From contig NZ_JAPHEH010000001.1 of NCBI RefSeq assembly GCF_029607905.1, positions 2,633,530 through 2,697,529 on the forward strand: DNA of 64,000 nucleotides, written 5' to 3'. The stretch is from Thiovibrio frasassiensis (lineage in GTDB: Bacteria; Desulfobacterota; Desulfobulbia; Desulfobulbales; Desulfurivibrionaceae). Position numbers and translations under genes: made by a program. Shown here one piece after another: positions 35,181-43,911 of the stretch; position 1 is the stretch's first letter; each line of letters begins with the position of its first letter. Below the pieces are notes generated by a model. The model worked only from the letters and a program-made list of their open reading frames with translations, was not told where the DNA came from and ran no database searches.

Positions 35181-35294
35181 AATGGGACGGGGAAAAAGAG
35201 GGATGTCACAGCGCACCTCGTATGGTTTGCATGGGAAACGATTCCCGCCTTGAATGTCACACTAGGCGTTTGGTTGTAAGGGCTCAGTCGCAAT

Positions 35295-35540
35295 TCAGCG
35301 GTTGACAACAATATTCGTTGTTTCCGAATTCAGCTCAAAAACGATCTTAATCTTCCGGCTGCGCAGTTGCTGCATGACCTGCCCCACCTTCTCCTCCAGC
35401 GTACCGCCGGCCTCCCCCCAATCCGCACCGTCTCTGGTGACAAACTCCTCGATCACATTCCGCAAGGTTTCCGGGTCGAGCCGCTCGTAGGGTACATCGA
35501 TACCTTCTTCGTCCAGACCGATGGATTTATGTTCTGACAC
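35295..35540 (-). CDS. yheU: YheU/UPF0270 family protein
   Basis: This 81-residue protein matches the YheU signature: VPYERLDPETLRNVIEEFVTRDGADWGE, then TLEEKVGQVMQQLRSRKIKIVFELNSETTNIV. It is a small soluble protein of unknown function, more common in gammaproteobacteria. It is followed (transcription direction) by the methyltransferase-like gene, with about 115 bp between them. Confidence 0.88.
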   Translation of the reverse strand: MSEHKSIGLDEEGIDVPYERLDPETLRNVIEEFVTRDGADWGEAGGTLEEKVGQVMQQLRSRKIKIVFELNSETTNIVVNR

Positions 35541-35610
35541 GCCTCACCTCAACCGGGCCATGGGTAATGGGAGCAGGGGCGGGATTCCTTCCCAAGTGCG
35601 CTGCCGGTTC

Positions 35611-36081
35611 CTAAACCTTTTCATGAAAAACGATCACCGCCGCCTGGTCCCGGCTCGCGATCTGGCGGGCCACCTTGGCCGGCACCACCTCGTAGCCGGT
35701 GCCGAGCCTGACAATGGCCAGCTGGCCGCGGCTGAGCTGATCTGCCATCTCATCGGAAACGAAGATCCGCTTGATCTTGTTGAGTTCGGCAAAGTGGTAC
35801 GGCTCGCCCCTCCCATCCTGGGGCAGGCGGTTGGTCTCGATGAGCTGTTTGACCTGGGCCTTGAGCTCCCTGACCCGGGTCTCCTCGGCGCGCTGGAGGT
35901 TGAGCTCGCGGTTGCGCTGCTCCTTGGCCGCCTGCTCTTCCCGCGCCGCGTTGCTGGCTGCGACAGGAGGGTTGCCGTCGTGTTGCTTGCGGCTGATCCG
36001 TTTTTCGTGCTCGGCCTTCTTGGCCTGTTTTTTACTGGCCAGCCCTGCCTTGAGCAGCTGTTCCTGCAACGGGTTTGCCAT
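35611..36081 (-). CDS. DUF2058 protein (YaiL-like)
   Basis: This 156-residue protein has the DUF2058 pattern: MANPLQEQLLKAGLASKKQAKKAEHEKR, a long charged coiled-coil segment (residues 25-95), and a C-terminal domain (PYHFAELNKIKRIFVSDEMADQLSRGQLAIVRL). The function is unknown. The ATG at 36081 is preferred to the in-frame ATG 12 codons upstream because it gives the family N-terminus. It is leftward and divergent from tex. Confidence 0.87.
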   Translation of the reverse strand: MANPLQEQLLKAGLASKKQAKKAEHEKRISRKQHDGNPPVAASNAAREEQAAKEQRNRELNLQRAEETRVRELKAQVKQLIETNRLPQDGRGEPYHFAELNKIKRIFVSDEMADQLSRGQLAIVRLGTGYEVVPAKVARQIASRDQAAVIVFHEKV

Positions 36082-36281
36082 GTGCGTTTCCTTGCTCTCT
36101 GTTTCAGCCGCCGGCAAAGGCAGCGTTTTGTTTTTATTTCAGCCAAACCCGAACGAATTGGTGTCCGGTATTTGACCATATTCGCTGGGGGATGCAAAGT
36201 GATATGATGGGGGGGGCGAGGGACAGCAAAAAAGAGCTCAGGCACGAAAAGGCAAAAAACAATTGGCGCTGTTGCGCAAAT

Positions 36282-38423
36282 ATGAATACAAAAGCAACCA
36301 TGAACCAACACCAGGAAATCATTGCCCAAGAGCTGAAGATCAAGACCACCCAGGTGGCGGCCGTGGCCGCCCTCTTGGCGGACGGCTCCACGGTCCCCTT
36401 CATCGCCCGCTACCGGAAAGAGGCCACCGGGTTGCTGGATGAAATCCAGATCAGCGCGGTCCGGGACCGGTTGCTGCAACTGGCGGAGCTGGACAAGCGG
36501 CGGCAGGCGATCATCGGATCCTTAAGCGAACGGGAGCTGCTGGAGCCCAAGCTGCACCAGGCCCTGCTTGGGGCCGCCAACCTGACCGTCCTGGAAGATC
36601 TCTACCTGCCGCACCGCCCCAAGCGCAGGACGAGAAGCATCATCGCCATGGAAAAGGGGCTGGAGCCCCTGGCCCGCGCCATCTTCCGCCAGGACAACAC
36701 TCCGCTTAAGCCGGAACACTTCATCGACCCGTCCAAAGGGGTCGCCACTGCGGACGAGGCCTTAGATGGAGCCCGCGACATCATCGCGGAATGGATCAAC
36801 GAGGATCCTGCCGCCCGGTCCGCTTTGCGGCATCTCTTTACCTCCAAGGGGGTGATCGTCTCGAAGGTAGTGAAAAAGAACCAGGAGGTGGGCGCTAAGT
36901 TTCGCGATTATTTCGACTGGCAGGAACCGGCCGCCAAGGTGGCTGGCCATCGGCTGCTCGCCATGCTGCGGGGGGAAAACGAAAAGGTGCTGACCCTGGC
37001 GGTGCGCCCGCCGGAAGAGGCACCCTGCGAGCTGTTGCGGAGGCGATTTGTCATGGGCACCACTGCGGCAGCGCAACAGGTTGAGCTTGCCGTGCAGGAG
37101 AGCTACAAACGGCTCCTGGCCCCGTCGCTGGAAAACGAGCTCCGCTCCCAGCTCAAGGAACGGGCGGACCAGGAGGCGATCCAGGTCTTTGTCGACAACC
37201 TCCGCGAGCTGCTTCTTGCCTCGCCCCTGGGGCGCAAACGGGTCCTGGCCCTGGACCCCGGCTTTCGCACCGGGGCCAAGCTGGTCTGCCTGGACGAACA
37301 GGGCACGCTCCTGCACCACGCCACCATCTACCCCACCCTCTCCGAGGCGCAGAGCCGGGAAGCCGGCAAGATCGTAACCGAACTCTGCCGACAATACCGG
37401 ATCGAGGCCATCGGTATCGGCAACGGCACCGCGGGCAGGGAGACCGAGACCTTTGTCCGCTCCTTGGGGCTGGCTCCCGAGATAATCATCACCATGGTGG
37501 ATGAGAGCGGCGCCTCGATCTACTCCGCCTCGGAGATTGCCCGGCAGGAATTTCCCGATCACGACCTGACGGTGCGCGGCTCGGTCTCCATCGGCCGAAG
37601 GTTGCAGGACCCCCTGGCCGAGCTGGTGAAGCTGGACCCTAAGGTTATCGGCGTGGGCCAGTACCAGCACGATGTTAACCAAACGGCCCTGAAAAAGAGC
37701 CTGGACGATACCGTGGCCAGCTGCGTCAACCGGGTGGGGGTGGAGCTGAACTCTGCCAGCGCCGAGCTGCTGGCCCATGTTTCCGGCCTGGGTCCGGTGT
37801 TGGCCCAAAACATCATCAAGTACCGCAACGAAAACGGCCCCTTTAGCCGCCGGGCTGAGCTGCTCAAGGTGCCCCGCCTGGGGAGCAAGGCGTTTGAGCA
37901 ATGCGCCGGATTTTTACGGATCCGGGGTGCGGCCAATCCCCTGGACGCAAGCGGGGTCCACCCGGAGCAGTACCGGATCGTGGAACAGATGGCCAAGGAT
38001 TGCGGCTGCAAGGTGGCGGACCTTATCGAGCTCCCGGAGCTCCGGGAGAAGATCGAGCTCAGCCGCTATGTCAGCGAGACGGTGGGGCTGCCGACCCTAA
38101 ACGATATCCTGGGGGAGCTGGCCAAGCCGGGCCGCGACCCGCGCGCCACCTTCAGCACCTTTGCCTTCAGCGAGGAGGTCAACTCCATCGCTGATCTCAA
38201 GGTGGGCATGCGGCTGCCGGGGTTGGTCACCAACGTGACCAAGTTCGGGGCCTTTGTCGATATCGGCGTGCACCAGGACGGGCTGATCCATATCAGCCAG
38301 CTGGCCGACCGCTATGTCAAGGAGCCCGGCGAGGTGGTCAAGGTGCGGCAGCAGGTAATGGTGCGGGTGCTGGAGGTTGATGCGTTGCGGAAGAGGATTG
38401 CGCTTTCTCTTAAAGAAGGGTGA
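36282..38423 (+). CDS. tex: Transcription accessory protein Tex
   Basis: This 713-residue protein has the Tex architecture: an N-terminal helical domain (IAQELKIKTTQVAAVAALLADGSTVPFIARYRKEATG), a YqgF-like RNase H fold (RVLALDPGFRTGAKLVCLDEQG), helix-hairpin-helix motifs (SGLGPVLAQNIIKYRNENGPF) and a C-terminal S1 domain (LPGLVTNVTKFGAFVDIGVHQDGLIHIS). It binds RNA and affects transcription. The start at 36282 is one of two close ATGs (36300); neither has a strong ribosome-binding site. A dispersed repeat follows. Confidence 0.95.
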   Translation: MNTKATMNQHQEIIAQELKIKTTQVAAVAALLADGSTVPFIARYRKEATGLLDEIQISAVRDRLLQLAELDKRRQAIIGSLSERELLEPKLHQALLGAANLTVLEDLYLPHRPKRRTRSIIAMEKGLEPLARAIFRQDNTPLKPEHFIDPSKGVATADEALDGARDIIAEWINEDPAARSALRHLFTSKGVIVSKVVKKNQEVGAKFRDYFDWQEPAAKVAGHRLLAMLRGENEKVLTLAVRPPEEAPCELLRRRFVMGTTAAAQQVELAVQESYKRLLAPSLENELRSQLKERADQEAIQVFVDNLRELLLASPLGRKRVLALDPGFRTGAKLVCLDEQGTLLHHATIYPTLSEAQSREAGKIVTELCRQYRIEAIGIGNGTAGRETETFVRSLGLAPEIIITMVDESGASIYSASEIARQEFPDHDLTVRGSVSIGRRLQDPLAELVKLDPKVIGVGQYQHDVNQTALKKSLDDTVASCVNRVGVELNSASAELLAHVSGLGPVLAQNIIKYRNENGPFSRRAELLKVPRLGSKAFEQCAGFLRIRGAANPLDASGVHPEQYRIVEQMAKDCGCKVADLIELPELREKIELSRYVSETVGLPTLNDILGELAKPGRDPRATFSTFAFSEEVNSIADLKVGMRLPGLVTNVTKFGAFVDIGVHQDGLIHISQLADRYVKEPGEVVKVRQQVMVRVLEVDALRKRIALSLKEG

Positions 38424-38492
38424 GGGGCTTGTTCCCTTAGTTTTTCCTGAGTACGCTGCAATCTCAGCAGCACAAGTGATATAGTTTGTTCT

Positions 38493-38842
38493 TCTGTTCA
38501 TTTCTTTGCGGAACTTTATGCCCGTCAGGGTACAAAGAAACGAACCAGCAGCGAAGCGGCGAAGAAAGGGCACCCGGTGTCCCTCGCCGCGTGATCAAGT
38601 CACACTGCTGTCCCGCCGTGGGCGGGATGCCCGGAGTTTATGCCCTGCGGGTACTCCTCAAGGCTGCCGGGTCTTTGCAAACTCGCGGAGTTTATGCTCC
38701 TTCGGGGTACCTCAAACAGTCGGAGTCTTCGCCACGTTGTGGCTCCGCTTACCTAAATCCCCTTTTCGGCAGCCTCTCCGGTGCTCGGCGGCGGGCCAAT
38801 GGGATTGTAACTGCGATGAAACTAAAAGACCCGACTGAGATT
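38493..38842 (+). repeat. Dispersed repeat, copy 1 (rightward)
   Basis: This element begins TCTGTTCATTTCTTTGCG and contains CAAAGAAACGAACC, a GGCACCC-rich stretch and CAGCCTCTCCGGTGCTCGG. It recurs in inverted orientation at 40653-40903. This copy has about 100 bp extra inside. It yields spurious open frames on both strands. It resembles an abundant short repeat class in several proteobacterial genomes whose ORF products contain KETNQRKG. Confidence 0.8.
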
Positions 38843-38867
38843 ATTTGGGAATCTTATATAATGGTGC

Positions 38868-40103
38868 ATGATGATGACTGAGATAACTGAAACGGAAACC
38901 GTCCCCAAGGAGAGAGACAACCAGCGGGAACTTTTTTTCAGCCTGCTGGAGGATTGCCTGAGCCACAACACCTTTGTCAAAATGGTGCTGGGGAAATACC
39001 ATGGCGCGGAGCCCGGGCTGGAACGGCTCTTTGTTCGCCGCCTTACCTTGAAAGAGGGGGAGTGCCTCTCCTTTCTCTATCGCTACCAAAGCAAGGACAT
39101 CACCAAGAACCTGCCCATCCCGGCGGGGATTGCCACCCTCCGCGACCTCTTTGCTACCAGTTTCAACAATCTCCATCTGCAAACGGTGAGTGAGGATATC
39201 CAGCTCTCCATAAACAAGAAGGGCAAGTGCACCCTGCAGCAGGGGAAAGCTTCTGGCAGGAGTGTCCCTCTCCAGGAACACGACCGGGAGAAGGAGCGGT
39301 TTCTCGAACTTACCTCCCCCTTTCTCAGGGAGCTTGGGGTCACCAATCAGCAGCACCAGCTGCTTCCCTCCATGGCGCGCAAGTGGAAGCAGATCAACAA
39401 GTTCATCGAGGTTCTCGACCACGCCATCGTCGCCGCCAAGCTCAAGGAAAAAAAGCGGCTGCGGGTGGTTGATTTCGGCTCGGGCAAGGGGTACCTCACC
39501 TTTGCCATGGAGGAGTATCTGCGCGCTGGTCTGGGGCTCAAGCCCAGCGTGACCGGGGTGGAGTTGCGGGAGGACCTCGTTAATCTCTGCAGCAAGGCGG
39601 CCCGCAAGCTCAAACTCGACGACCTCTCCTTTGCCCAGGGCGATATCCGCAGCTTCCCGCCGGAGAGTATCGACATCATCATCGCCCTGCACGCCTGCGA
39701 CATGGCCACGGATTACGCCATCCATTTAGGCGTCCGCTCAGGCGCTTCGATCATCATGTGCGCCCCCTGCTGCCACAAGCAGATCCGCCCCCAGATGACC
39801 AGCCCTCCCCTGCTCAAGCCCATGCTCAAGCACGGCATCCACCTGGGTCAGGAGGCGGAGATGGTCACCGACTCCCTGCGGGCGCTGCTCCTGGAGGCCT
39901 CGGGCTACGAGACCCAGATATTTGAGTTCGTCTCCCTGGAACACACCAGCAAGAACAAGATGATCCTGGGGGTGAAGACGGGGGATGTGAGCAAACAGGC
40001 GGAGCGGCTGGAGCAGATCCGGGAGATCAAGGCGTTTTATGGGATCCGGGAGCATTGCCTGGAGAGTCTGCTTATGGCGGAGGGCTTGGGCCAGGGCGGC
40101 TGA
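38868..40103 (+). CDS. Methyltransferase (Methyltransf_32-like)
   Basis: This 411-residue protein has a SAM-binding motif, RVVDFGSGKGYLTFAMEEYL (about residues 199-218), followed by VTGVELREDLVNL, DDLSFAQGDIRSF and IIALHACDMATDYAIHLG. The MCAPCCHKQI segment (Cys pair) is typical of the GSTCD/METTL25-like Methyltransf_32 group. The substrate is unknown; relatives act on tRNA or protein. Three adjacent ATGs (38868, 38871, 38874) are possible starts. The gene begins within 30 bp of the repeat copy 1. Confidence 0.85.
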   Translation: MMMTEITETETVPKERDNQRELFFSLLEDCLSHNTFVKMVLGKYHGAEPGLERLFVRRLTLKEGECLSFLYRYQSKDITKNLPIPAGIATLRDLFATSFNNLHLQTVSEDIQLSINKKGKCTLQQGKASGRSVPLQEHDREKERFLELTSPFLRELGVTNQQHQLLPSMARKWKQINKFIEVLDHAIVAAKLKEKKRLRVVDFGSGKGYLTFAMEEYLRAGLGLKPSVTGVELREDLVNLCSKAARKLKLDDLSFAQGDIRSFPPESIDIIIALHACDMATDYAIHLGVRSGASIIMCAPCCHKQIRPQMTSPPLLKPMLKHGIHLGQEAEMVTDSLRALLLEASGYETQIFEFVSLEHTSKNKMILGVKTGDVSKQAERLEQIREIKAFYGIREHCLESLLMAEGLGQGG

Positions 40104-40169
40104 AGATAAAGACAAGATGGTCGCAGCTCCGGCGGGCGTTTTCCGGAGCGAACTTTGAAGGAGGCAGCA

Positions 40170-40457
40170 GTGGAAAAAACCGATTCACTCACCAATCTGC
40201 TCAAAGAGCATATGGTGGAGATCTCCACGGTCAAGGCGAACAAGATCCTGGTCTCCCTCGGCCTGCTCGCGGAAAAAGAGCGGCCCAGCTCGAAGTATGC
40301 GGGCAAGATGAAAAAGTACAAGGTGCTCACCGAACAGGGGCTTGCCTACGGGGTGAACCAGGAAAACCCGAGCAGCCCGGGGCAGACCACGCCCCATTAC
40401 TATGGCGACACCTTTCCCGAGCTGCTGACCCTGATCCAACGGGCAGGCAAGCCATGA
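40170..40457 (+). CDS. Small hypothetical protein upstream of ywbE
   Basis: From the GTG at 40170, with GAAGGAGG six bases upstream, this is a 95-residue protein (VEKTDSLTNLLKEHMVEIST). It resembles the C-terminal winged-helix-like module of phage antirepressor KilAC proteins (KVLTEQGLAYGVNQEN and PHYYGDTFPELLTLI), but this is a loose impression. Its stop overlaps the ywbE ATG (ATGA). Confidence 0.65.
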   Translation: MEKTDSLTNLLKEHMVEISTVKANKILVSLGLLAEKERPSSKYAGKMKKYKVLTEQGLAYGVNQENPSSPGQTTPHYYGDTFPELLTLIQRAGKP

Positions 40458-40681
40458 GCAGCATCCCGCGCAGCGAGATCAAGCCCGGGCTGCGGGTCTG
40501 CATCGTGCTTAAAGAGGACCAGCGCACCGGCAACCTCACCGAGGGGGTGGTCAAGGATATCCTGACCAAATCCCCCACCCATCCCCACGGCATCAAGGTC
40601 CGCCTGGAAAGCGGGGCGGTGGGCCGAGTCAAAAAGATTCTGCTTACCGAGCAATCTCAATCAAATTCTTTGCTTTCATAG
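40454..40681 (+). CDS. ywbE: YwbE-family protein
   Basis: This 75-residue protein matches YwbE: RSEIKPGLRVCIVLKEDQRTGNLTEGVVKDILTKSPTHPHGIKVRLESGAVGRV. It is a small, basic, KOW-like domain of unknown function. The last dozen or so residues (TEQSQSNSLLS) come from the overlapping repeat copy 2, so the C-terminus has been altered by it. It is translationally coupled to the preceding small gene. Confidence 0.88.
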   Translation: MSSIPRSEIKPGLRVCIVLKEDQRTGNLTEGVVKDILTKSPTHPHGIKVRLESGAVGRVKKILLTEQSQSNSLLS

Positions 40682-40903
40682 CTGTTAAACTCCCATTGGC
40701 ACGCCGCCGAGCACCGGAGAGGCTGCCGAAAAGGGGATTTGCACTGTTTGAGGCAAAGCCGAGTTTGCAAAGCCCCGGCAGCCTTGAGGAGCGCCGGGTA
40801 TCCCGCCCATGGCGGGACAGCAGTGTGACTTGATTACACGGCGAGGGACACAGGGTGCCCTTTCTTTGGTTCGTTTCTTTGGGCACGCAAAGAAATGAAC
40901 AGA
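40653..40903 (-). repeat. Dispersed repeat, copy 2 (leftward)
   Basis: This is the inverted partner of 38493-38842, about 250 bp, reading leftward from TCTGTTCATTTCTTTGCG at 40903. Its end overlaps the ywbE C-terminus. Together the two copies enclose the methyltransferase–ywbE block. Confidence 0.8.
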
Positions 40904-40970
40904 AACATAACGCATATTGCTCTGGCTACCGGTATTGCTTGGCAATCAGAAAAAAATAGGAGAATCGTAA

Positions 40971-41657
40971 ATGGCGCAACCCTGGCATGTGGTTGACAGC
41001 ATTGAAACGGATGAGGGGCTCCTCGATCTGCGGCAGCGGGGCGAGAAGGATTTCCTGATCACCATCGACAGCCGGGTACTGATGAACTCCTCGGCCAATA
41101 TGTCCGAGATCGTCTTGTCGGAGCTGGCCTGTACCGGGCTGAAGGAAATCAAGCAGCCCCGGGTGTTGGTGGGCGGCTTGGGCATGGGCTTCACCCTCAA
41201 GGCGGCCCTGGATCATCTCCCCCTCGATGCCGAGGTGGTGGTGGCGGAGCTCAACCCGATCATGGTCACCTGGTGCCGGGGACCCATTGCCCAACTCACC
41301 TGCGGGGCGGTGGACGACCCCCGGGTCAGGGTGGTGATTAGCGATGTGGCCAAGGTCATTTCCGAGGCGGCAAAGCAGGGCAAGGAGCAGCGGTTTGACG
41401 CCATCATCCTCGACCTCTACGAAGGCCCCTACGAGGGGGACCAGGGCAGGGGGGATTATCTGTACGGCAAGAAGGCCTTGGCCTTAAGCCGGGCCGCCCT
41501 GAAACCGGGCGGGGTCTTTGCGGTCTGGGCCGAAGACCCGGATCAAGCCTTTGAAAAAAGGCTGCAGGCGGCCGGTTTCAGCGTAAACCGGCAACGCCCG
41601 GGGAGGGGCGGGCGCAGGCATGTGGTGTACATCGCCCACAAGAGCGGCAAAATTTGA
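40971..41657 (+). CDS. Spermidine synthase-like protein
   Basis: This 228-residue protein has the spermidine-synthase-type SAM-binding core: VLVGGLGMGFTLKAALDHLPLDAEVVVAELNPIMV (about residues 65-99), DPRVRVVISDVAKVI and FDAIILDLYEGP. It lacks the N-terminal extension of true spermidine synthases, so the aminopropyl acceptor, or whether it is a methyltransferase, is open. AGGAGA precedes the ATG. Confidence 0.82.
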   Translation: MAQPWHVVDSIETDEGLLDLRQRGEKDFLITIDSRVLMNSSANMSEIVLSELACTGLKEIKQPRVLVGGLGMGFTLKAALDHLPLDAEVVVAELNPIMVTWCRGPIAQLTCGAVDDPRVRVVISDVAKVISEAAKQGKEQRFDAIILDLYEGPYEGDQGRGDYLYGKKALALSRAALKPGGVFAVWAEDPDQAFEKRLQAAGFSVNRQRPGRGGRRHVVYIAHKSGKI

Positions 41658-41815
41658 GCGGGGCGCTCCTCGCGCAGGAAAATTGTGCAGGATGGCCGGA
41701 ACGGTTTCGCCCTCTCCTCTCTGGCAAAAAGAAGCAAACCGGCTTATGATGGAGCAAAGCAGGCGAGATCCTCGGATGGCGGCACAGCAACCCAGCGTAG
41801 TCTGGAGAAGGCGGA

Positions 41816-42844
41816 ATGAAAGAGCAACACCAACCCGAACAGGGCGAAATAATCATCTACCAGTCTGATGACGGCCAGGCCTCATTTGAGGTTCATCTTG
41901 CCGAAGAGACGGTGTGGCTGACCTTAACCCAGATGGCCGAGCTGTTTGCCAGAGATAAATCTGTTATTTCCAGGCATCTGGGGACAATTTTCTCTTCTGG
42001 CGAGCTGCAACGAGAGGGAACTGTTGCAAAAAATGCAACGGTTCAAATTGAAGGCAACCGTGAGGTCACAAGACATGTTGACTGGTACAATCTGGATGTA
42101 ATTATCTCAGTTGGCTACCGAGTGAATTCAAAACGCGGCGTGCGTTTTCGCCAGTGGGCCAGCAGGGTTTTAAAACAGCATCTCATCCAGGGCTATACGG
42201 CCAACGAGCGACGCCTGGCCGAAAAGGGCCTCGCCGAAATGAAAGAAACCCTGGCGCTCCTGACCCGGACCCTGGCACGACATGAAACCCTCAGCGAGGA
42301 GGGCAAGGCCGTTCTGGAGGTGGTCGGCAGATATGCCAAATCCTGGTCGCTGCTCCTGCAGTACGATGAAGACCGACTTGAACTGCCCAAGGAACGTCAT
42401 CCCTCCCGGCAGCCCCTTGATTATGAGCAAACCAGAAAATCCATTCGTGCGCTCAAGGACGATCTCCTTGCCCGGGGCGAGGCTTCGCAGCTGTTCGGCC
42501 AGGAGCGGGACCAGCACCTCCAAGGCATCCTCGGCAACCTGGACCAGACCTTCGGCGGCCAGGATCTCTACGGAAGCGTAGAGGAAAAGGCTGCGCATCT
42601 CCTCTACTTTGTCATCAAGGACCATCCGTTCAGCGACGGCAACAAGCGAATCGGCTCCTTTCTCTTTCTGCTCTTCCTCAGAGAAAACAGCCTGCTGGAA
42701 CAATCCGGTTTTAACGACAATGCCCTGGTCGCCCTGGCCTTGCTGGTTGCCGAAAGTGACCCCAAGCAGAAGGATCTGCTGATCCGCCTGATCCTCAACC
42801 TGCTCACCGGCAAGAAAGGCGAACCCACAAAGGACGTAGCATGA
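41816..42844 (+). CDS. RhuM-Fic/Doc fusion protein
   Basis: This 342-residue protein joins a RhuM-like N-terminal half ([45 protein letters not shown]) to a C-terminal Fic/Doc domain with the FIC motif [13 protein letters not shown] (about residues 270-282). Doc-type enzymes phosphorylate or AMPylate targets such as EF-Tu. The related stand-alone RhuM at 32539-33612 lacks the Fic part. GGAGAAGG precedes the ATG. It is coupled to a VF530-type gene by a 4-bp overlap, suggesting a two-gene unit in which the small protein might be an antitoxin or DNA-binding partner. Confidence 0.88.
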   Translation: MKEQHQPEQGEIIIYQSDDGQASFEVHLAEETVWLTLTQMAELFARDKSVISRHLGTIFSSGELQREGTVAKNATVQIEGNREVTRHVDWYNLDVIISVGYRVNSKRGVRFRQWASRVLKQHLIQGYTANERRLAEKGLAEMKETLALLTRTLARHETLSEEGKAVLEVVGRYAKSWSLLLQYDEDRLELPKERHPSRQPLDYEQTRKSIRALKDDLLARGEASQLFGQERDQHLQGILGNLDQTFGGQDLYGSVEEKAAHLLYFVIKDHPFSDGNKRIGSFLFLLFLRENSLLEQSGFNDNALVALALLVAESDPKQKDLLIRLILNLLTGKKGEPTKDVA

Positions 42845-43107
42845 GCACAAACCAGACAAGCAACCCGCTGCACGGCATCACCCTGGAGATGATCCTCACC
42901 CGACTGGTGCAACACTACGGCTGGGAAAAGCTGGGGGAAAAGATTACGATCAACTGCTTTACCAAGGATCCCAGCATCAAATCGAGCCTCAAATTCCTGC
43001 GCAAGACCCCCTGGGCCAGAGAGAAGCTGGAGAGCCTCTATCTGCACACCCGGCTCCGCAAGGAGATTCTCGCCGCATCCACGCAGGAAAACCAAGGGGA
43101 GAGATGA
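42841..43107 (+). CDS. VF530/DUF2132-like protein
   Basis: This 88-residue protein matches the VF530 pattern: [61 protein letters not shown]. Structural work on a VF530 member suggested a DNA-binding fold. It overlaps the RhuM-Fic gene by 4 bp (ATGA), so they are translated together. Confidence 0.9.
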   Translation: MSTNQTSNPLHGITLEMILTRLVQHYGWEKLGEKITINCFTKDPSIKSSLKFLRKTPWAREKLESLYLHTRLRKEILAASTQENQGER

Positions 43108-43170
43108 TGGAGATGGTCAGGGAGCAGACCGAAGTGAACTGCCCCATTTCTATCAGGCATATTCAGAAAC

Positions 43171-43209
43171 AAAAAAAAGGCAGATTTATTTATCACAAAT
43201 AAATCTGCC
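43171..43209 (-). terminator. Terminator of the halocin-like gene
   Basis: A perfect 13-bp inverted repeat (GGCAGATTTATTT at 43179-43191 and its complement at 43197-43209) has a 5-nt loop. On the minus strand it is followed by eight T. It lies 67 bp past the stop of the leftward gene at 43276. Confidence 0.9.
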
Positions 43210-43275
43210 CTCCTCATATTGCATTTGTGCAGTGGTTAAGCAATTACCGCTCTACATTTTGACTAAAAATTCAAC

Positions 43276-43644
43276 TCAGCAGATCTTCGCCTGTTGACAC
43301 CATATTTTCGCATATTTATCCGCCTCTTTACCCAGCACCTTAACTCCGATCTCACCACACACAGTCCCCCAAGCGACATTAATCACGACTTCCAAAGGGA
43401 CCAAAATTTCATCCGCTTCAACAAAAACAATATCTGCAAGAGCAAATATACCATCTAAAGCCGCTGCGCCTGCTGCACACGAACCTGTTGCCGCAGCTTT
43501 TTCAATTATCCATTTACAAATTTTCTTACATTTATCGCAAGAAGATTTACTTTTAGCAAAATCAATACGTGCGTCAGCGATTTCACTTGCAGAAATCTTC
43601 ATATCTCCCAATGATTTTAGTGCTTCTAATTTTTTTTTATTCAT
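43276..43644 (-). CDS. Cys-rich protein, halocin-C8-like candidate
   Basis: This 122-residue protein has seven cysteines: SSCDKCKKIC near residues 35-42, GSC near 55, TVC near 94, and a C-terminal pair in YAKIWCQQAKIC (C-x4-C), with a hydrophobic centre (GAAALDGIFALADIVFVEADEILVPLEVVINVAW). The end pattern and the Cys-x2-Cys start resemble the mature part of halocin C8-type bacteriocins, preceded by a leader-like region of about 35 residues. There is no Tat or Sec signal, so the family link is tentative. AAGGAGG precedes the ATG. The gene is visibly AT-rich compared with its neighbours, suggesting recent transfer. No immunity or export gene is adjacent. Confidence 0.6.
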   Translation of the reverse strand: MNKKKLEALKSLGDMKISASEIADARIDFAKSKSSCDKCKKICKWIIEKAAATGSCAAGAAALDGIFALADIVFVEADEILVPLEVVINVAWGTVCGEIGVKVLGKEADKYAKIWCQQAKIC

Positions 43645-43911
43645 TTCAAAGCCTCCTTTTCAAAATGAAAATTTCCCTGCATTTCTCAAATTATGCATTC
43701 AATTTAATAAAAAGTTGTATCACCCCCTTTCCGCTGCCTATTTATATAGTTTCTCACACGTCAGTTTGTCTGGCCCAAAAAAGACTTTTTTTATCCGCAA
43801 ACTTCCTCGCGGCCAACCAAACGCATACATGGAGCATCACATGCGAGACCAATGATTGTCAACTACTAAAACCAGGCACAACCTATAACGTAGAGGGATG
43901 ATACTGATGGG

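Noticed and set aside
38506-38838. Short frames inside the dispersed repeats (also 40644-40945)
   Set aside because: They are produced by the repeat sequence in several frames, with KETNQRKG-type products that are a known annotation artefact.
43569-43901. 110-codon rightward frame in the AT-rich region upstream of the halocin-like gene
   Set aside because: It overlaps the start of the leftward gene and has no ribosome-binding site or motif.
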